This document shows positions 17,640-26,477 of a stretch of 64,000 nucleotides of DNA, in pieces; within the stretch, counting starts at the first letter, position 1, and each line of letters opens with the position of its first letter. Source of the stretch: Gaoshiqia sp050178015 (lineage in GTDB: Bacteria > Bacteroidota > Bacteroidia > Bacteroidales > Prolixibacteraceae); contig JBFXGM010000020.1 of NCBI GenBank assembly GCA_050178015.1, positions 1-64,000 on the forward strand. The letters run 5' to 3'. The notes under the pieces are model-generated. The model did no database searches. It saw only the letters and a list, made by a program, of their open reading frames with translations, and was not told the origin of the DNA. The position numbers and the translations under genes were made by a program.

Positions 17640-19544
17640 ATGGAAGAACTTGAAGGAAGCTTGCTTAAAAAGATAAATGAACCAGCAGATCTTCGAAAGC
17701 TAAATTTGGATGATTTACCCGTTGTTTGTGATGAACTGCGGCAATTTATCATCGATGAAGTTTCCAGTAATCCCGGCCATTTTGGGGCCAGTCTGGGGGT
17801 GGTCGAACTGACAGTTGCCCTCCATTATGCGTACAAAACACCTTATGATCTGCTGATCTGGGACGTCGGGCATCAGGCATACGGTCATAAAATACTTACC
17901 GGTAGAAGAGAACAATTTCACACCAACAGGAAATACCACGGCATCAGTGGCTTTCCAAAACCAAGTGAAAGTATTTACGATACGTTTGGGGTCGGACATG
18001 CCAGCACTTCCATTTCAGCAGCGCTGGGGATGGCCGTGGCCGCTGACCTGAAAAAACAGAGAGATCAAAAAATTGTTGCCGTAATCGGCGATGGCTCCAT
18101 GACCGGCGGCATGGCTTTCGAGGGGCTGAACAACGCAGCAGTTAACAACTCTAATGTCCTGATCATTCTGAATGACAACAACATGGCCATTGACCCCAAT
18201 GTGGGCGGCGTGAGCAATTACTTGCTGAATATTTCAAAATCAAAATCATACAATAAATTAAAACGAAAAATCTGGAACGGCCTTGGCAAGCTGAACGGAT
18301 TGGGGCCACGGGCGCGCCGTCTGGTACAAAATACCGAGGGCGCCCTAAAAAGTGCCCTGCTCAAAGAATCCAACCTATTCGAAAGTTTGGGTATCCGGTA
18401 TTTTGGCCCGGTTGACGGCCACGACGTCAAATACCTGGCCAACGTATTACGCGACCTGCGGGATATTCCCGGACCAAAATTACTGCATGTAATCACCAAA
18501 AAAGGAAAGGGATTTAAACAGGCAGAACTGTTCCAGACTGAGTTCCATGCGCCCGGCAAATTTGATAAGGTTACCGGTGAGCTCTTCGATTGCGAATGCG
18601 CGATGAACAAACCTCCAAAGTTCCAGAATGTTTTTGGCAATACACTGGTTGAGCTTGCCGAAATGAACGAACGCATCGTTGGGGTCACCCCGGCCATGCC
18701 TACCGGAAGTTCGCTGAATATCATGATGGAGAAAATGCCCCACCGGGCATTCGATGTTGGGATCGCCGAACAACATGCGGTTACATTTTCTGCAGGAATG
18801 GCCATACAAGGGCTCATCCCATTTTGCAATATTTACTCCACCTTCATGCAACGATCTTACGATCAGGTCATTCATGATGTGGCTATTCAAAATCTGCAAG
18901 TGGTTTTTTGCCTCGACCGTGGTGGATTGGTTGGCGCCGACGGATCAACCCACCACGGGGTATTCGATCTGGCCTACATGCGCCATATTCCCAACATGAT
19001 CGTTACCGCCCCTATGGACGAAATCGAACTGCGCAACATGATGTTCACTGCTCAGCAGGAAAACCGGGGGCCATTTTCCATCCGCTACCCACGAGGGTGC
19101 GGTTGCCAGGTAAACTGGAAACAATCATTCGAAAGTATCCCGATCGGGAAAGCCAGAGTGCTGACCAATGGAACTGAACTGGCCATTCTTACTATCGGCA
19201 CAACCGGCATTACCGCCGCCCGCGCTGTAAAAGCCTTAATCAAGGACGGACATTCGGTTGCCCATTACGATATGCGGTTTGTAAAACCACTCGACCAGGA
19301 GCTACTGCACCAGGTATTTGCCCGCTTCAATAAAATCATTACCGTGGAAGATGGCGTAATTCAGGGCGGATTTGGCTCGGCTGTTGTCGAATTTATGTCC
19401 GATCATCAATATTCAGCAAATGTGGTCAGGATGGGTGTGCCGGACAGATTCGTTGAACATGGCACCCAGGAAGAACTCATCCGGGAATGCGGCTACGACC
19501 AGAAAGGAATTTACCAAATGGCGCTCCATCTCCTTGAATCTTAA
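17640..19544 (+). CDS. dxs: 1-deoxy-D-xylulose-5-phosphate synthase
   Basis: A 634-residue thiamine-diphosphate enzyme that condenses pyruvate and glyceraldehyde-3-phosphate, the first step of the MEP isoprenoid pathway. The N-terminal domain has DVGHQAYGHKILTGRR and the TPP/Mg motif GDGSMTGGMAFEGLNNAA. The pyrimidine-binding domain has FDVGIAEQHAVTFSAGMA and GVFDLAYMRHIPNM, and the C-terminal transketolase domain ends the chain. The ATG at 17640 is preferred. The frame is open a little upstream but would start on a TTG inside the promoter. Isoprenoids also feed the undecaprenyl carrier used by the capsule locus, though the genes are not linked in transcription. Confidence 0.97.
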   Translation: MEELEGSLLKKINEPADLRKLNLDDLPVVCDELRQFIIDEVSSNPGHFGASLGVVELTVALHYAYKTPYDLLIWDVGHQAYGHKILTGRREQFHTNRKYHGISGFPKPSESIYDTFGVGHASTSISAALGMAVAADLKKQRDQKIVAVIGDGSMTGGMAFEGLNNAAVNNSNVLIILNDNNMAIDPNVGGVSNYLLNISKSKSYNKLKRKIWNGLGKLNGLGPRARRLVQNTEGALKSALLKESNLFESLGIRYFGPVDGHDVKYLANVLRDLRDIPGPKLLHVITKKGKGFKQAELFQTEFHAPGKFDKVTGELFDCECAMNKPPKFQNVFGNTLVELAEMNERIVGVTPAMPTGSSLNIMMEKMPHRAFDVGIAEQHAVTFSAGMAIQGLIPFCNIYSTFMQRSYDQVIHDVAIQNLQVVFCLDRGGLVGADGSTHHGVFDLAYMRHIPNMIVTAPMDEIELRNMMFTAQQENRGPFSIRYPRGCGCQVNWKQSFESIPIGKARVLTNGTELAILTIGTTGITAARAVKALIKDGHSVAHYDMRFVKPLDQELLHQVFARFNKIITVEDGVIQGGFGSAVVEFMSDHQYSANVVRMGVPDRFVEHGTQEELIRECGYDQKGIYQMALHLLES

Positions 19545-19609
19545 TTATTGAGACAACCATACTATTCCGCAAAAGCATCCGTTTTGAAGAGTAATTTAAT
19601 TGATTCAGT

Positions 19610-20767
19610 TTGGAACTTTATTTAAAAAAACGTCGTTGGAAAATCCTGCTGTTCCTGATTGCCATATTAATTGGCACAGCATCGTTATACTATACCAACT
19701 GGCTGGTTAATAAAGTATCTGTTGAAGAACGAAAAAGCGTTGCCCTTTGGGCCGAAGCAACAAACCGGTTGGCGCAACCCGATAACGGATCCAACAATGA
19801 CATGGATTTCCTGTTGCGCATTATCGAAAGTAACACCGATATTCCCATCATCCTGACTGATAGTTTGCGCAACATAATTGATTACAGCAACATTAACTTT
19901 CACGAGACACGCCGTGAACAGGTATTGGAACGCAAACTCCGGAAAATGATCCGCGAACATGAGCCCATCAAAATTGTGGTTTCCAACACAGAAACACAAT
20001 ATTTGTATTACCGTGATTCAAAAATCCTGCAAAACCTGAAATATTTTCCGCTGGCTCAATTCGGGGTTATTTCCCTGTTTATCATGGTGTCATACCTGGC
20101 CTTCAGTTCATCGCGAAAGGCCGAGCAAAACCAGGTTTGGGTAGGCATGTCAAAAGAAACAGCCCATCAGTTGGGAACGCCTATATCCTCGCTAATGGCG
20201 TGGATTGAACTGCTGAAAATGCAAGGTGTCAAGCCAGACCTAATCCGCGAATTTGAGAAAGATATTACGCGCTTGGAAAAAATCACCGAGCGATTCTCTA
20301 AAATCGGTTCAGCACCCGAACTGATCAGCACTGATCTGAAACCAGTTGTCCTTTCAACTGTTTCGTACCTGGAAGGCCGCACGTCAAAAAGGGTAAAATT
20401 CATCACCGAGATTGACATGACGATCCCATTCACTGCCCCGCACAACCCGGCACTATTTAGTTGGGTAATAGAGAATTTATGCAAAAATGCCGTCGATGCT
20501 ATTGAAAATGAAGGCACCATCACCCTACGTCTCAGCGAAAACAGCCACACCATCGCACTGGATATTAGCGATACGGGCAAAGGAATTCCCAAATCGAACC
20601 ACAAAACCATTTTCGAACCCGGATACACCACAAAAAAACGCGGCTGGGGCCTTGGACTTTCACTCGCGAAACGAATCATCGAGAATTATCACCAGGGTAA
20701 AATCTTTATCAAACAGTCGGAACCCGGAAAAGGTACCACCTTTCGTATAACGCTTCCCAAAACATGA
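19610..20767 (+). CDS. Membrane sensor histidine kinase
   Basis: A 385-residue kinase. A membrane helix at about residues 12-29 (LLFLIAILIGTASLYYTNWL) and a second near 140-160 (VISLFIMVSYLAFSS) flank a periplasmic sensor region of about 110 residues. The dimerisation box MSKETAHQLGTPISSLMAWI holds the phospho-accepting His. The ATPase has NLCKNAVDAIE (N box), DISDTGKGIP (G1), TIFEPGYTTKK (F) and GWGLGLSLAKRI (G2). The apparent start is TTG at 19610, because no ATG occurs before the first helix. No response regulator gene is adjacent, so this is an orphan kinase; its signal is unknown. Confidence 0.87.
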   Translation: MELYLKKRRWKILLFLIAILIGTASLYYTNWLVNKVSVEERKSVALWAEATNRLAQPDNGSNNDMDFLLRIIESNTDIPIILTDSLRNIIDYSNINFHETRREQVLERKLRKMIREHEPIKIVVSNTETQYLYYRDSKILQNLKYFPLAQFGVISLFIMVSYLAFSSSRKAEQNQVWVGMSKETAHQLGTPISSLMAWIELLKMQGVKPDLIREFEKDITRLEKITERFSKIGSAPELISTDLKPVVLSTVSYLEGRTSKRVKFITEIDMTIPFTAPHNPALFSWVIENLCKNAVDAIENEGTITLRLSENSHTIALDISDTGKGIPKSNHKTIFEPGYTTKKRGWGLGLSLAKRIIENYHQGKIFIKQSEPGKGTTFRITLPKT

Positions 20768-20890
20768 TTTTTTCAACATAAACAGAACAAGATAACCAAT
20801 TGATAGCAAGAAATTTGAATCAACAGAAAACGAGTCGAAACATTCCCTGTTAAAAAGTTCGGGAAATTTTCATCGTTTAGTTATTTTTTA

Positions 20891-20898
20891 TACTTTTG
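20891..20898 (+). promoter_or_regulatory. Bacteroidetes -7 element for yceD-rpmF
   Basis: TACTTTTG is an exact TAnnTTTG match, 19 bases before the ATG of the DUF177 gene. A TTTC at 20868-20871, with a 19-base spacer, is a one-mismatch -33 box. Confidence 0.6.
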
Positions 20899-20917
20899 CA
20901 ACACTTTTTTCGCAGCA

Positions 20918-21454
20918 ATGGCTGAATTGGCAAAATACAATATTGCATTCAAAGGACTGGCGCAAGGCGTACATCAATTTGAGTATCAAATCGATAAGAA
21001 GTTCTTTGATTTTTTTGCCGGTGGTATCGCCGAAGACGGAAACGTTTTGGTTAAAGTCGAGCTAGAGAAACAAAGTGCAATCATGGTTCTTTGGTTTCAT
21101 ATCAGCGGAACGGTTAAAGTTCAGTGTGACAGATGCTTGGATTGGTACGATCAACCCATAAAAAGCGAAAACCAACTCTTCATTAAATATGGAGAGGAGA
21201 GTTTCGAGGAAGGGGATGACGTTATTTGGGTAAGCCCAAACGATCACCAGATAAATGTTGGCAAACTGATTTATGATTTTATCATTCTTTCCATTCCGAT
21301 CAAACAAGTACATCCGGACGACGGAAACGGCCATAGCCTTTGCAACCCGGACATGCTTGAGAAACTGAACCAGCTTTCGGGTCCGGCCGATAAGGTTGAG
21401 CACCCCTCTGACTCCCGATGGGACGATTTGAAAAAATTATTAGAAAACGAATAA
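20918..21454 (+). CDS. YceD/DUF177 family protein
   Basis: A 178-residue YceD (PF02620) protein. The family core is VKVQCDRCLDWYDQPIKSEN, a CxRC segment, followed by DDVIWVSPNDHQINVGKLIY and PIKQVHPDDG. In most bacteria, as here, the gene directly precedes rpmF (12 bases away). In E. coli and plants the family has been tied to 23S rRNA accumulation and processing. That role is family knowledge and cannot be read from this sequence. Confidence 0.9.
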   Translation: MAELAKYNIAFKGLAQGVHQFEYQIDKKFFDFFAGGIAEDGNVLVKVELEKQSAIMVLWFHISGTVKVQCDRCLDWYDQPIKSENQLFIKYGEESFEEGDDVIWVSPNDHQINVGKLIYDFIILSIPIKQVHPDDGNGHSLCNPDMLEKLNQLSGPADKVEHPSDSRWDDLKKLLENE

Positions 21455-21466
21455 AGATTTTTAAAA

Positions 21467-21652
21467 ATGGCACATCCAAAGCACAAAACATCAAAAGCAA
21501 GAAGAGATAAAAGAAGATCTCATCACAAAGCGATTCCTGCAACATTGGCAAGTTGTTCCAACTGCGGAGCCACTGTTAAATACCACACCGTTTGCCCTGA
21601 ATGTGGTTATTACAGAGGCAAACTCGCTATTGAAAAAGACGTCACGGTTTAA
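21467..21652 (+). CDS. rpmF: 50S ribosomal protein L32
   Basis: A 61-residue basic ribosomal protein beginning AHPKHKTSKARRDKRRSHHK. Two CxxC pairs (CSNCG and CPECG) form a zinc knuckle, so this is the zinc-binding (C+) form of L32. It follows yceD and ends at a strong terminator at 21665. Confidence 0.97.
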   Translation: MAHPKHKTSKARRDKRRSHHKAIPATLASCSNCGATVKYHTVCPECGYYRGKLAIEKDVTV

Positions 21653-21664
21653 TCCCCTGATAAG

Positions 21665-21699
21665 ATGATCAGAAGAAAAACTCTTCTGATCATTTTTTT
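21665..21699 (+). terminator. Rho-independent terminator after rpmF
   Basis: ATGATCAGAAGA-AAAAC-TCTTCTGATCAT is a perfect 12-bp stem with a 5-base loop, followed by a T run. It separates yceD-rpmF from fabH. Confidence 0.93.
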
Positions 21700-21771
21700 G
21701 TTTAATTAATTTTTCGAACGTTTTAATTGATTGTTTTAAAACGCCTTACACCCATCTTTTGCACTTTTTTC

Positions 21772-21802
21772 TTTGTGCTTATCTTTTTTACTTATATCTT
21801 TC
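21772..21802 (+). promoter_or_regulatory. Probable promoter of fabH
   Basis: TTTG at 21772-21775, a 19-base spacer, then TATCTTTC at 21795-21802. This is a full -33 box with ideal spacing and a -7 element that differs from TAnnTTTG only in the last base. It lies in the 241-bp gap after the rpmF terminator, about 90 bases before fabH. Confidence 0.5.
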
Positions 21803-21893
21803 GCACTTCTTTTTTCACGACTTTTTAAACAGATATTTTAAGCATCCGCCGCTACATTTTTGGCGCGTGACTTATTATTTTAAATAATTGAAT

Positions 21894-22889
21894 ATGGCAG
21901 AGATTCGTGCAGCAATCACTGGTATTGGTGCATTTTTACCTGAATACAGGTTGACCAACGAAGAAATTAGTACAATGGTTGAAACTTCCGATGAGTGGAT
22001 CATGCAGCGCATCGGAATCAAAGAGCGAAGAATTTTAAAAGAAAGCGGCAAAGCAACCTCCGACATGGGAACGGCAGCGGTTTTACAGTTGCTCGAAAAA
22101 ACCAACACCAAACCCGAAGAGATTGACCTGTTGATCTGCGCCACCATCACCCCGGACCGGCCGCTGCCGGCAACAGCCAACGTGATCAGCAGAAAGGCCC
22201 GACTAACGCACGCCTGGAGTTTTGATCTCAACGCCGCTTGCTCAGGCTTTGTATTTGCCCTGACCACCGCCTCCAGCTTTATTGAAACCGGGAAATACAA
22301 AAAAATAATTGTCGTGGGTGCCGATATGATGTCGTCCATTACCGACTATACCGACCGCTCAACCTGTCCGCTCTTCGGCGATGGAGCAGCCGCTGTGTTG
22401 CTTGAACCTACATCGGAAGACTTGGGAGTGATCGACCACATCAATCACACCGACGGCAAAGGACGGCACTACTTGCACATGAAAGCCGGTGGGTCCAAAC
22501 GCCCGGCAAGTATCGAAACCATTCAAAACCGTGAACATTTTGTCCATCAAGACGGGCAAACCGTATTCAAATATGCCGTATCCCGCATGGCCGATGTCGC
22601 TGTCGAAATTATGAAAAAGCACGACATCACCCCCGAAAACCTGGCATGGCTGGTTCCGCACCAAGCCAACATGCGCATCATCGATGCAGTTGCCCGGCGG
22701 ATGGGTATCAGCCCGGACCAGGTCATGATCAACATTGAAAAATACGGCAATACCACGGCAGCCACGATCCCGCTGTGCCTGTACGATTACGAAAAACAGC
22801 TCAAAAAAGGAGACAACATAATCCTTGCAGCATTTGGCGCCGGATTTACCTGGGGATCTGTATACCTGAAGTGGGCATACAATTCATAA
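21894..22889 (+). CDS. fabH: Beta-ketoacyl-ACP synthase III
   Basis: A 331-residue KAS III that starts type II fatty acid synthesis by condensing acetyl-CoA (or another primer) with malonyl-ACP. The thiolase-fold catalytic triad is visible: Cys in DLNAACSGFVFAL, His in LVPHQANMRIIDAVARRMG and Asn in EKYGNTTAATIPL. The ATG at 21894 (MAEIRAAITGIG) is chosen; a TTG at 21888 would add two residues. It follows rpmF after a terminator and its own promoter. Confidence 0.95.
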   Translation: MAEIRAAITGIGAFLPEYRLTNEEISTMVETSDEWIMQRIGIKERRILKESGKATSDMGTAAVLQLLEKTNTKPEEIDLLICATITPDRPLPATANVISRKARLTHAWSFDLNAACSGFVFALTTASSFIETGKYKKIIVVGADMMSSITDYTDRSTCPLFGDGAAAVLLEPTSEDLGVIDHINHTDGKGRHYLHMKAGGSKRPASIETIQNREHFVHQDGQTVFKYAVSRMADVAVEIMKKHDITPENLAWLVPHQANMRIIDAVARRMGISPDQVMINIEKYGNTTAATIPLCLYDYEKQLKKGDNIILAAFGAGFTWGSVYLKWAYNS

Positions 22890-22923
22890 CAGAACAAACA
22901 AATTTCTATACAAATCAATTATC

Positions 22924-23391
22924 ATGAGTCGTCTTTTAATAAGAAGCCACGAAGATTTTGAGAAATACGTTGGCCAAAAATTAGGGGTTTCCGAATACCA
23001 TACCGTTACCCAGGAGCAAATCAATAAGTTCGCCGATGCAACCCTTGACTATCAATGGATTCACACCGATCCCGAACGTGCGAAAGCGGAAGGTGCCTTC
23101 GGAAGTACAATTGCCCACGGTTACCTGACATTATCCTTGCTGCCCCTGATGTGGGAACAGGTAGTACAGGTGGAGAACTTTAGTATGCTGGTCAACTACG
23201 GAATCGAAAGTTTTAAATTTGGCCAGCCGGTGTTGGTAAACAGCAAAATCAGAACGCACGTTTGGCTGAAATCGGTAACCAACCTGCGCGGAATCAGCAA
23301 GGTACAATTACAGGTTTCCATGGAAATTGAAGGCAACAAAAAACCCGCCTTCGATGGGCAGATTGTCTTCCTGTACCACTTCAATAAGTAA
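22924..23391 (+). CDS. MaoC-family (R)-specific enoyl-CoA hydratase-like protein
   Basis: A 155-residue hot-dog-fold protein. The hydratase-2 motif is clear: DYQWIHTDPERAKAEGAFG followed by TIAHGYLTLSLLP, supplying the Asp and His dyad of MaoC/PhaJ enzymes. It probably hydrates a short enoyl-thioester. It lies 34 bases after fabH in the same orientation, which suggests a link to acyl metabolism, but no specific substrate can be named. Confidence 0.87.
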   Translation: MSRLLIRSHEDFEKYVGQKLGVSEYHTVTQEQINKFADATLDYQWIHTDPERAKAEGAFGSTIAHGYLTLSLLPLMWEQVVQVENFSMLVNYGIESFKFGQPVLVNSKIRTHVWLKSVTNLRGISKVQLQVSMEIEGNKKPAFDGQIVFLYHFNK

Positions 23392-23438
23392 ATAAAACGA
23401 CCTTCTGTTTGTTTTTTTAAAAGCGACCAGACGAAAAA

Positions 23439-23477
23439 ACTAAAGCTTTCGTTCTACAAAAGACCGAAAGCTTTAGT
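23439..23477. repeat. Perfect 13-bp inverted repeat at the bactofilin-atp promoter
   Basis: ACTAAAGCTTTCG at 23439-23451 and its exact complement CGAAAGCTTTAGT at 23465-23477, with a 13-base spacer. Each arm contains the palindrome AAAGCTTT. The right arm's last base is the first base of the -7 element. A T run follows only when the repeat is read on the minus strand, where there is no gene to terminate, so an operator or an mRNA hairpin is more likely. Confidence 0.75.
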
Positions 23478-23484
23478 ATATTTG
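23477..23484 (+). promoter_or_regulatory. Bacteroidetes -7 element for the bactofilin-atp operon
   Basis: TATATTTG is an exact TAnnTTTG match, 22 bases before the bactofilin ATG and abutting the 13-bp inverted repeat. There is no clear -33 box; the expected position falls inside the dyad spacer. Confidence 0.5.
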
Positions 23485-23506
23485 GTCACTCTCATAAAAA
23501 AGCAAT

Positions 23507-23881
23507 ATGGCAAAATCGTTTAATGAAGCCGATTCTCAGGCTATCAACCTGATTGGAAAAGGAACCCGCATTACCGGGGATATTATTTCGGAAGGGGACA
23601 TCCGGATTGACGGAGAATTGACGGGCAACCTAAAATGCACCGGACGAGTAGTAATCGGGGTGACCGGAAAAGTAAACGGCGAAATCAACTGCAAGAACTG
23701 TGAAATTTCCGGCTTTCTGAAGGGGAAATTGGTTATTGAGGAATTATTAAGCCTGAAAGCTTCCTCCAAAGTACAGGGCGATATTCGCACCGGGAAATTG
23801 AGCATAGAACCCGCTGCTGTTTTCTCCGGATCATGTGTGATGGGCGAACCGGTAAAACATGAAGAATCCAAACCGAAATAA
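23507..23881 (+). CDS. Bactofilin (polymer-forming cytoskeletal protein)
   Basis: A 124-residue bactofilin (PF04519). A short disordered N-terminus leads into a right-handed beta-helix core: ISEGDIRIDGELTGNLKCTG, then GKVNGEINCKNCEISGFLKG and SSKVQGDIRTGKLSIEPAAVF. It self-assembles into nucleotide-independent filaments, often at the inner membrane. Its 3' end overlaps the atpZ start by 23 bases, so it is tightly coupled to the ATP synthase operon, an arrangement seen in several Bacteroidetes. The functional reason is unknown. Confidence 0.92.
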   Translation: MAKSFNEADSQAINLIGKGTRITGDIISEGDIRIDGELTGNLKCTGRVVIGVTGKVNGEINCKNCEISGFLKGKLVIEELLSLKASSKVQGDIRTGKLSIEPAAVFSGSCVMGEPVKHEESKPK

Positions 23882-24080
23882 GCCGAAGAAAAATTTCGAC
23901 CAGTTTATCCGCTACTCCAGCCTGGCCTTTGAGATGATTACCATCATGGCGCTAGGCGTTTTCACCGGCTATAAAATTGATCATTGGCTGGGCCTTTCTT
24001 TTCCGGCATTTACTCTTGCATTGATGGTACTGTCAGTCATCGGTGCTATTTATCACGCCATTAAAAACTTTTTGAAATGA
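23859..24080 (+). CDS. AtpZ/AtpI family protein
   Basis: A 73-residue protein with a basic Asn/Lys-rich N-terminus and two membrane helices (about 20-40 and 46-68). YSSLAFEMITIMALGVFTGY and KIDHWLG are the family hairpin (PF09527). AtpZ/AtpI proteins help assembly of the c-ring and have been linked to Mg/Ca transport. It begins inside the bactofilin gene and ends with an ATGA overlap into the next gene. Confidence 0.85.
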   Translation: MKNPNRNKPKKNFDQFIRYSSLAFEMITIMALGVFTGYKIDHWLGLSFPAFTLALMVLSVIGAIYHAIKNFLK

Positions 24081-24466
24081 ACCCACTCATGAGGCGCTTT
24101 CTCTTTCGGACCAGCCTGTTGACCTTCGCATTTTTCGTGCTCGGTTATCTCTTTTATTTTCTGCTCTTCCCGAATTGGTATATTCCTTTTCTACCCATCG
24201 CCCTCATCTTTTTGTTCCTGGTCACAAACCTTGTACATTATTATTTGTTAAGGATAGCCGGGAAGAGCATGGCAAAGTTTACCGCCCGTTTTATGGGGAT
24301 GAGTTTCATCAAGATGTTCATTTATCTGGTTTTTGCTATTTCTTTTGCCTTGTTTCATCGCGAACAAGCAAAAGTATTCCTGATCAATTTTCTGGTAATC
24401 TATTTTGCCTTCTCCATCGTTGAAGTTTATGAGATTGCACGGATAGTAAAACAAAAAAGTAATTGA
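24077..24466 (+). CDS. Small integral membrane protein of the atp operon
   Basis: A 129-residue protein with four hydrophobic helices: about 8-30 (FRTSLLTFAFFVLGYLFYFL), 35-56, 70-92 and 98-118. It occupies the position of AtpI/uncI between atpZ and atpB and is of similar size, but shows little recognisable sequence. ATGA overlap with atpZ implies translational coupling. A role in Fo assembly is an inference from position. Confidence 0.7.
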   Translation: MNPLMRRFLFRTSLLTFAFFVLGYLFYFLLFPNWYIPFLPIALIFLFLVTNLVHYYLLRIAGKSMAKFTARFMGMSFIKMFIYLVFAISFALFHREQAKVFLINFLVIYFAFSIVEVYEIARIVKQKSN

Positions 24467-24509
24467 ATCTTCTGAAATTTTAACTAATTTGGAACGGTTT
24501 CTCAAACAA

Positions 24510-25628
24510 ATGATCATGCTAAAGGAGAACAACCCGATAAAGCGAAGCAAGCTAACGAAGTTGACAGTTTTAGCACTGGCCAGCCTCCTGATCGCCCTGA
24601 GCCCGGTAAAACTTTTCGCGGCAAATGAACATGCCGTTGAGCAACAACCGGAAGAATTTGATGCCGGGAAATTCGTGATGGAACACGTTTCTGATGCTTT
24701 TGATTGGCATATTGCCACCATTGGAGAAACACATATCAGCATTCCGCTACCAATCATTTTATACAGCAAAAACAGTGGCTGGCATCTTTTCTGGTCGTCC
24801 AAGTTTCATCACGGCACCGAGCCATACAACAATTTCAGGATTGCCCACGATGGTGAAAATGCCGGCAAAATTGAAGAAATAAATGAACACGGTGAAGTGA
24901 TTGGATTACCCGTCGATCTTTCCTTAACCAAAGCGGTGGCAGGGATTATTGTCAGTGTAATCGTCTTACTTTGGATTTTTCTGAGTGTCGCTAAATCGGC
25001 CAAACAGAATGCGGGGAAAGCGCCAAAAGGGGTTCAAAACCTGGTTGAACCCATTATCATTTTTATTCGCGACGAAGTGGCCGTACCGGCCATTGGCGAA
25101 GAAAAATCGGAGAAGTTTATGCCTTTCCTGCTTACGTTGTTCTTCTTTATTCTGATCAACAACCTACTGGGCTTAATTCCTATTTTTCCCTTTGGCGCCA
25201 ATGTTACCGGAAATATAGCCGTGACGATGGTATTGGCCTTGTTCACTTTCGCCATCACCACCATCAGTGCCAACAAACACTATTGGAAAGAAATTTACAA
25301 CCCGGATGTTCCCTGGTGGTTGAAATTTCCGATTCCTTTAATGCCAATTGTCGAGCTTTCGGGCGTATTCACCAAACCGTTTGTATTGATGGTACGTTTG
25401 TTTGCAAACATGATGGCCGGACATATGATTGTTACCGTATTCATCAGCCTGATCTTCATCTTCTCCCAGTTAATGGGACCTGCAGCCGGGGCCGGCGTAT
25501 CGGTGGTTTCCATTATTTTCTCGGTATTCATGACCTTGCTCGATGTACTGGTATCGTTCATCCAGGCATACGTATTCACGTTGCTTTCGGCTTTATATTT
25601 TGGCATGGCAACACAAGAGCATCACTAA
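24510..25628 (+). CDS. atpB: F1Fo ATP synthase subunit a
   Basis: A 372-residue subunit a, longer than the E. coli protein (271). It has an N-terminal signal-like helix (LTVLALASLLIALSPVKLFA) and a periplasmic domain of about 110 residues before the five-helix Fo core. The conserved proton-channel helix is VLMVRLFANMMAGHMIVTVF with the essential Arg. VSFIQAYVFTLLSALYFG is the last helix, facing the c-ring. The extended N-terminus is normal for Bacteroidetes. The ATG at 24510 or 24516 is the likely start; the frame opens with TTG at 24489. Confidence 0.95.
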   Translation: MIMLKENNPIKRSKLTKLTVLALASLLIALSPVKLFAANEHAVEQQPEEFDAGKFVMEHVSDAFDWHIATIGETHISIPLPIILYSKNSGWHLFWSSKFHHGTEPYNNFRIAHDGENAGKIEEINEHGEVIGLPVDLSLTKAVAGIIVSVIVLLWIFLSVAKSAKQNAGKAPKGVQNLVEPIIIFIRDEVAVPAIGEEKSEKFMPFLLTLFFFILINNLLGLIPIFPFGANVTGNIAVTMVLALFTFAITTISANKHYWKEIYNPDVPWWLKFPIPLMPIVELSGVFTKPFVLMVRLFANMMAGHMIVTVFISLIFIFSQLMGPAAGAGVSVVSIIFSVFMTLLDVLVSFIQAYVFTLLSALYFGMATQEHH

Positions 25629-25647
25629 TCACTATAAATTCAAGAGT

Positions 25648-25908
25648 ATGACATCTTTAATGATTCTTTTAGCAGAAGTAGGGATTGGCTTTGGACTGGC
25701 CGAACTTGGTGCAGCCTTGGGAGCTGGTTTGGCAGCAGTGGCTGCTGGTATCGGAATTGGCCGTATCGGTGCCAGTGCCATGGAAGCAATCGCACGCCAA
25801 CCGGAAGCCAGTGGCGATATCCGGTCAAACATGATCGTATCCGCAGCCCTGATCGAAGGTGTTGCCTTCTTTGCTGTGATCATCTGTGCGCTGATCCTCT
25901 TTATCTAA
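25648..25908 (+). CDS. atpE: F1Fo ATP synthase subunit c
   Basis: An 86-residue proteolipid with two helices joined by the polar loop IARQPEAS. The first helix carries GAGLAAVAAGIGIGRIG. The second has the ion-binding Glu in SAALIEGVAFFAVIICALI. The Glu is followed by Gly rather than the Ser/Thr of typical Na+-type rings, so proton coupling is more likely. The true start is the ATG at 25648; the frame is open further upstream, but over the end of atpB. Confidence 0.95.
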   Translation: MTSLMILLAEVGIGFGLAELGAALGAGLAAVAAGIGIGRIGASAMEAIARQPEASGDIRSNMIVSAALIEGVAFFAVIICALILFI

Positions 25909-25979
25909 GATTTTTTTAAACTGCTATCCGCTCCCGGGGTTGCCGGGAGCCAGGATGGCCTCAACAAAAAAGAAAAACT

Positions 25980-26474
25980 ATGGGATTTGTTACTCCGGAT
26001 TATGGCACCATCTTTTGGATGGTCATCGTCTTTGGGATTACCCTCTACATCCTGAAAAGGTTTGCATGGAAACCAATCCTTAACGCGTTGAAAAACCGCG
26101 AAGCTTCTATTTACGAAGCCCTCACGGCGGCCGATCAGGCCCGTAAAGAAGTGGCCGGGTTGAAAGCAGACCATGACAAACTAATTGCGGAAGCCCGCAA
26201 AGAAAAAGAAATTATCCTGCGGGAAGCAACCAATATTAAGGATAAGATTGTAGCCGAAGCAAAAGCTCAGGCTAATGCCGAAGGGCTGAAAGTGATTCAA
26301 TCAGCCCGCGAACAAATTGAAGCGGAAAAGCAGGAAGCCATCAAAGACATGAAAAAGCAAGTGGTAGAACTGTCTGTGATGGTAGCCGAAAAAATCATCC
26401 GGAAAGAGATGAAAGAACACAAGGACCAGGAAGCCTTGGTAAATGAACTTTTAAAAGATCTTAAATTGAAATAA
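25980..26474 (+). CDS. atpF: F1Fo ATP synthase subunit b
   Basis: A 164-residue peripheral-stalk subunit. A membrane helix lies near residues 9-28 (YGTIFWMVIVFGITLYILKR), followed by a long charged helix rich in Ala, Glu and Lys (roughly 40-150) that dimerises as the stator. It lies between atpE and atpH, with a 3-base gap to atpH. Confidence 0.95.
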   Translation: MGFVTPDYGTIFWMVIVFGITLYILKRFAWKPILNALKNREASIYEALTAADQARKEVAGLKADHDKLIAEARKEKEIILREATNIKDKIVAEAKAQANAEGLKVIQSAREQIEAEKQEAIKDMKKQVVELSVMVAEKIIRKEMKEHKDQEALVNELLKDLKLK

Positions 26475-26477
26475 TTT

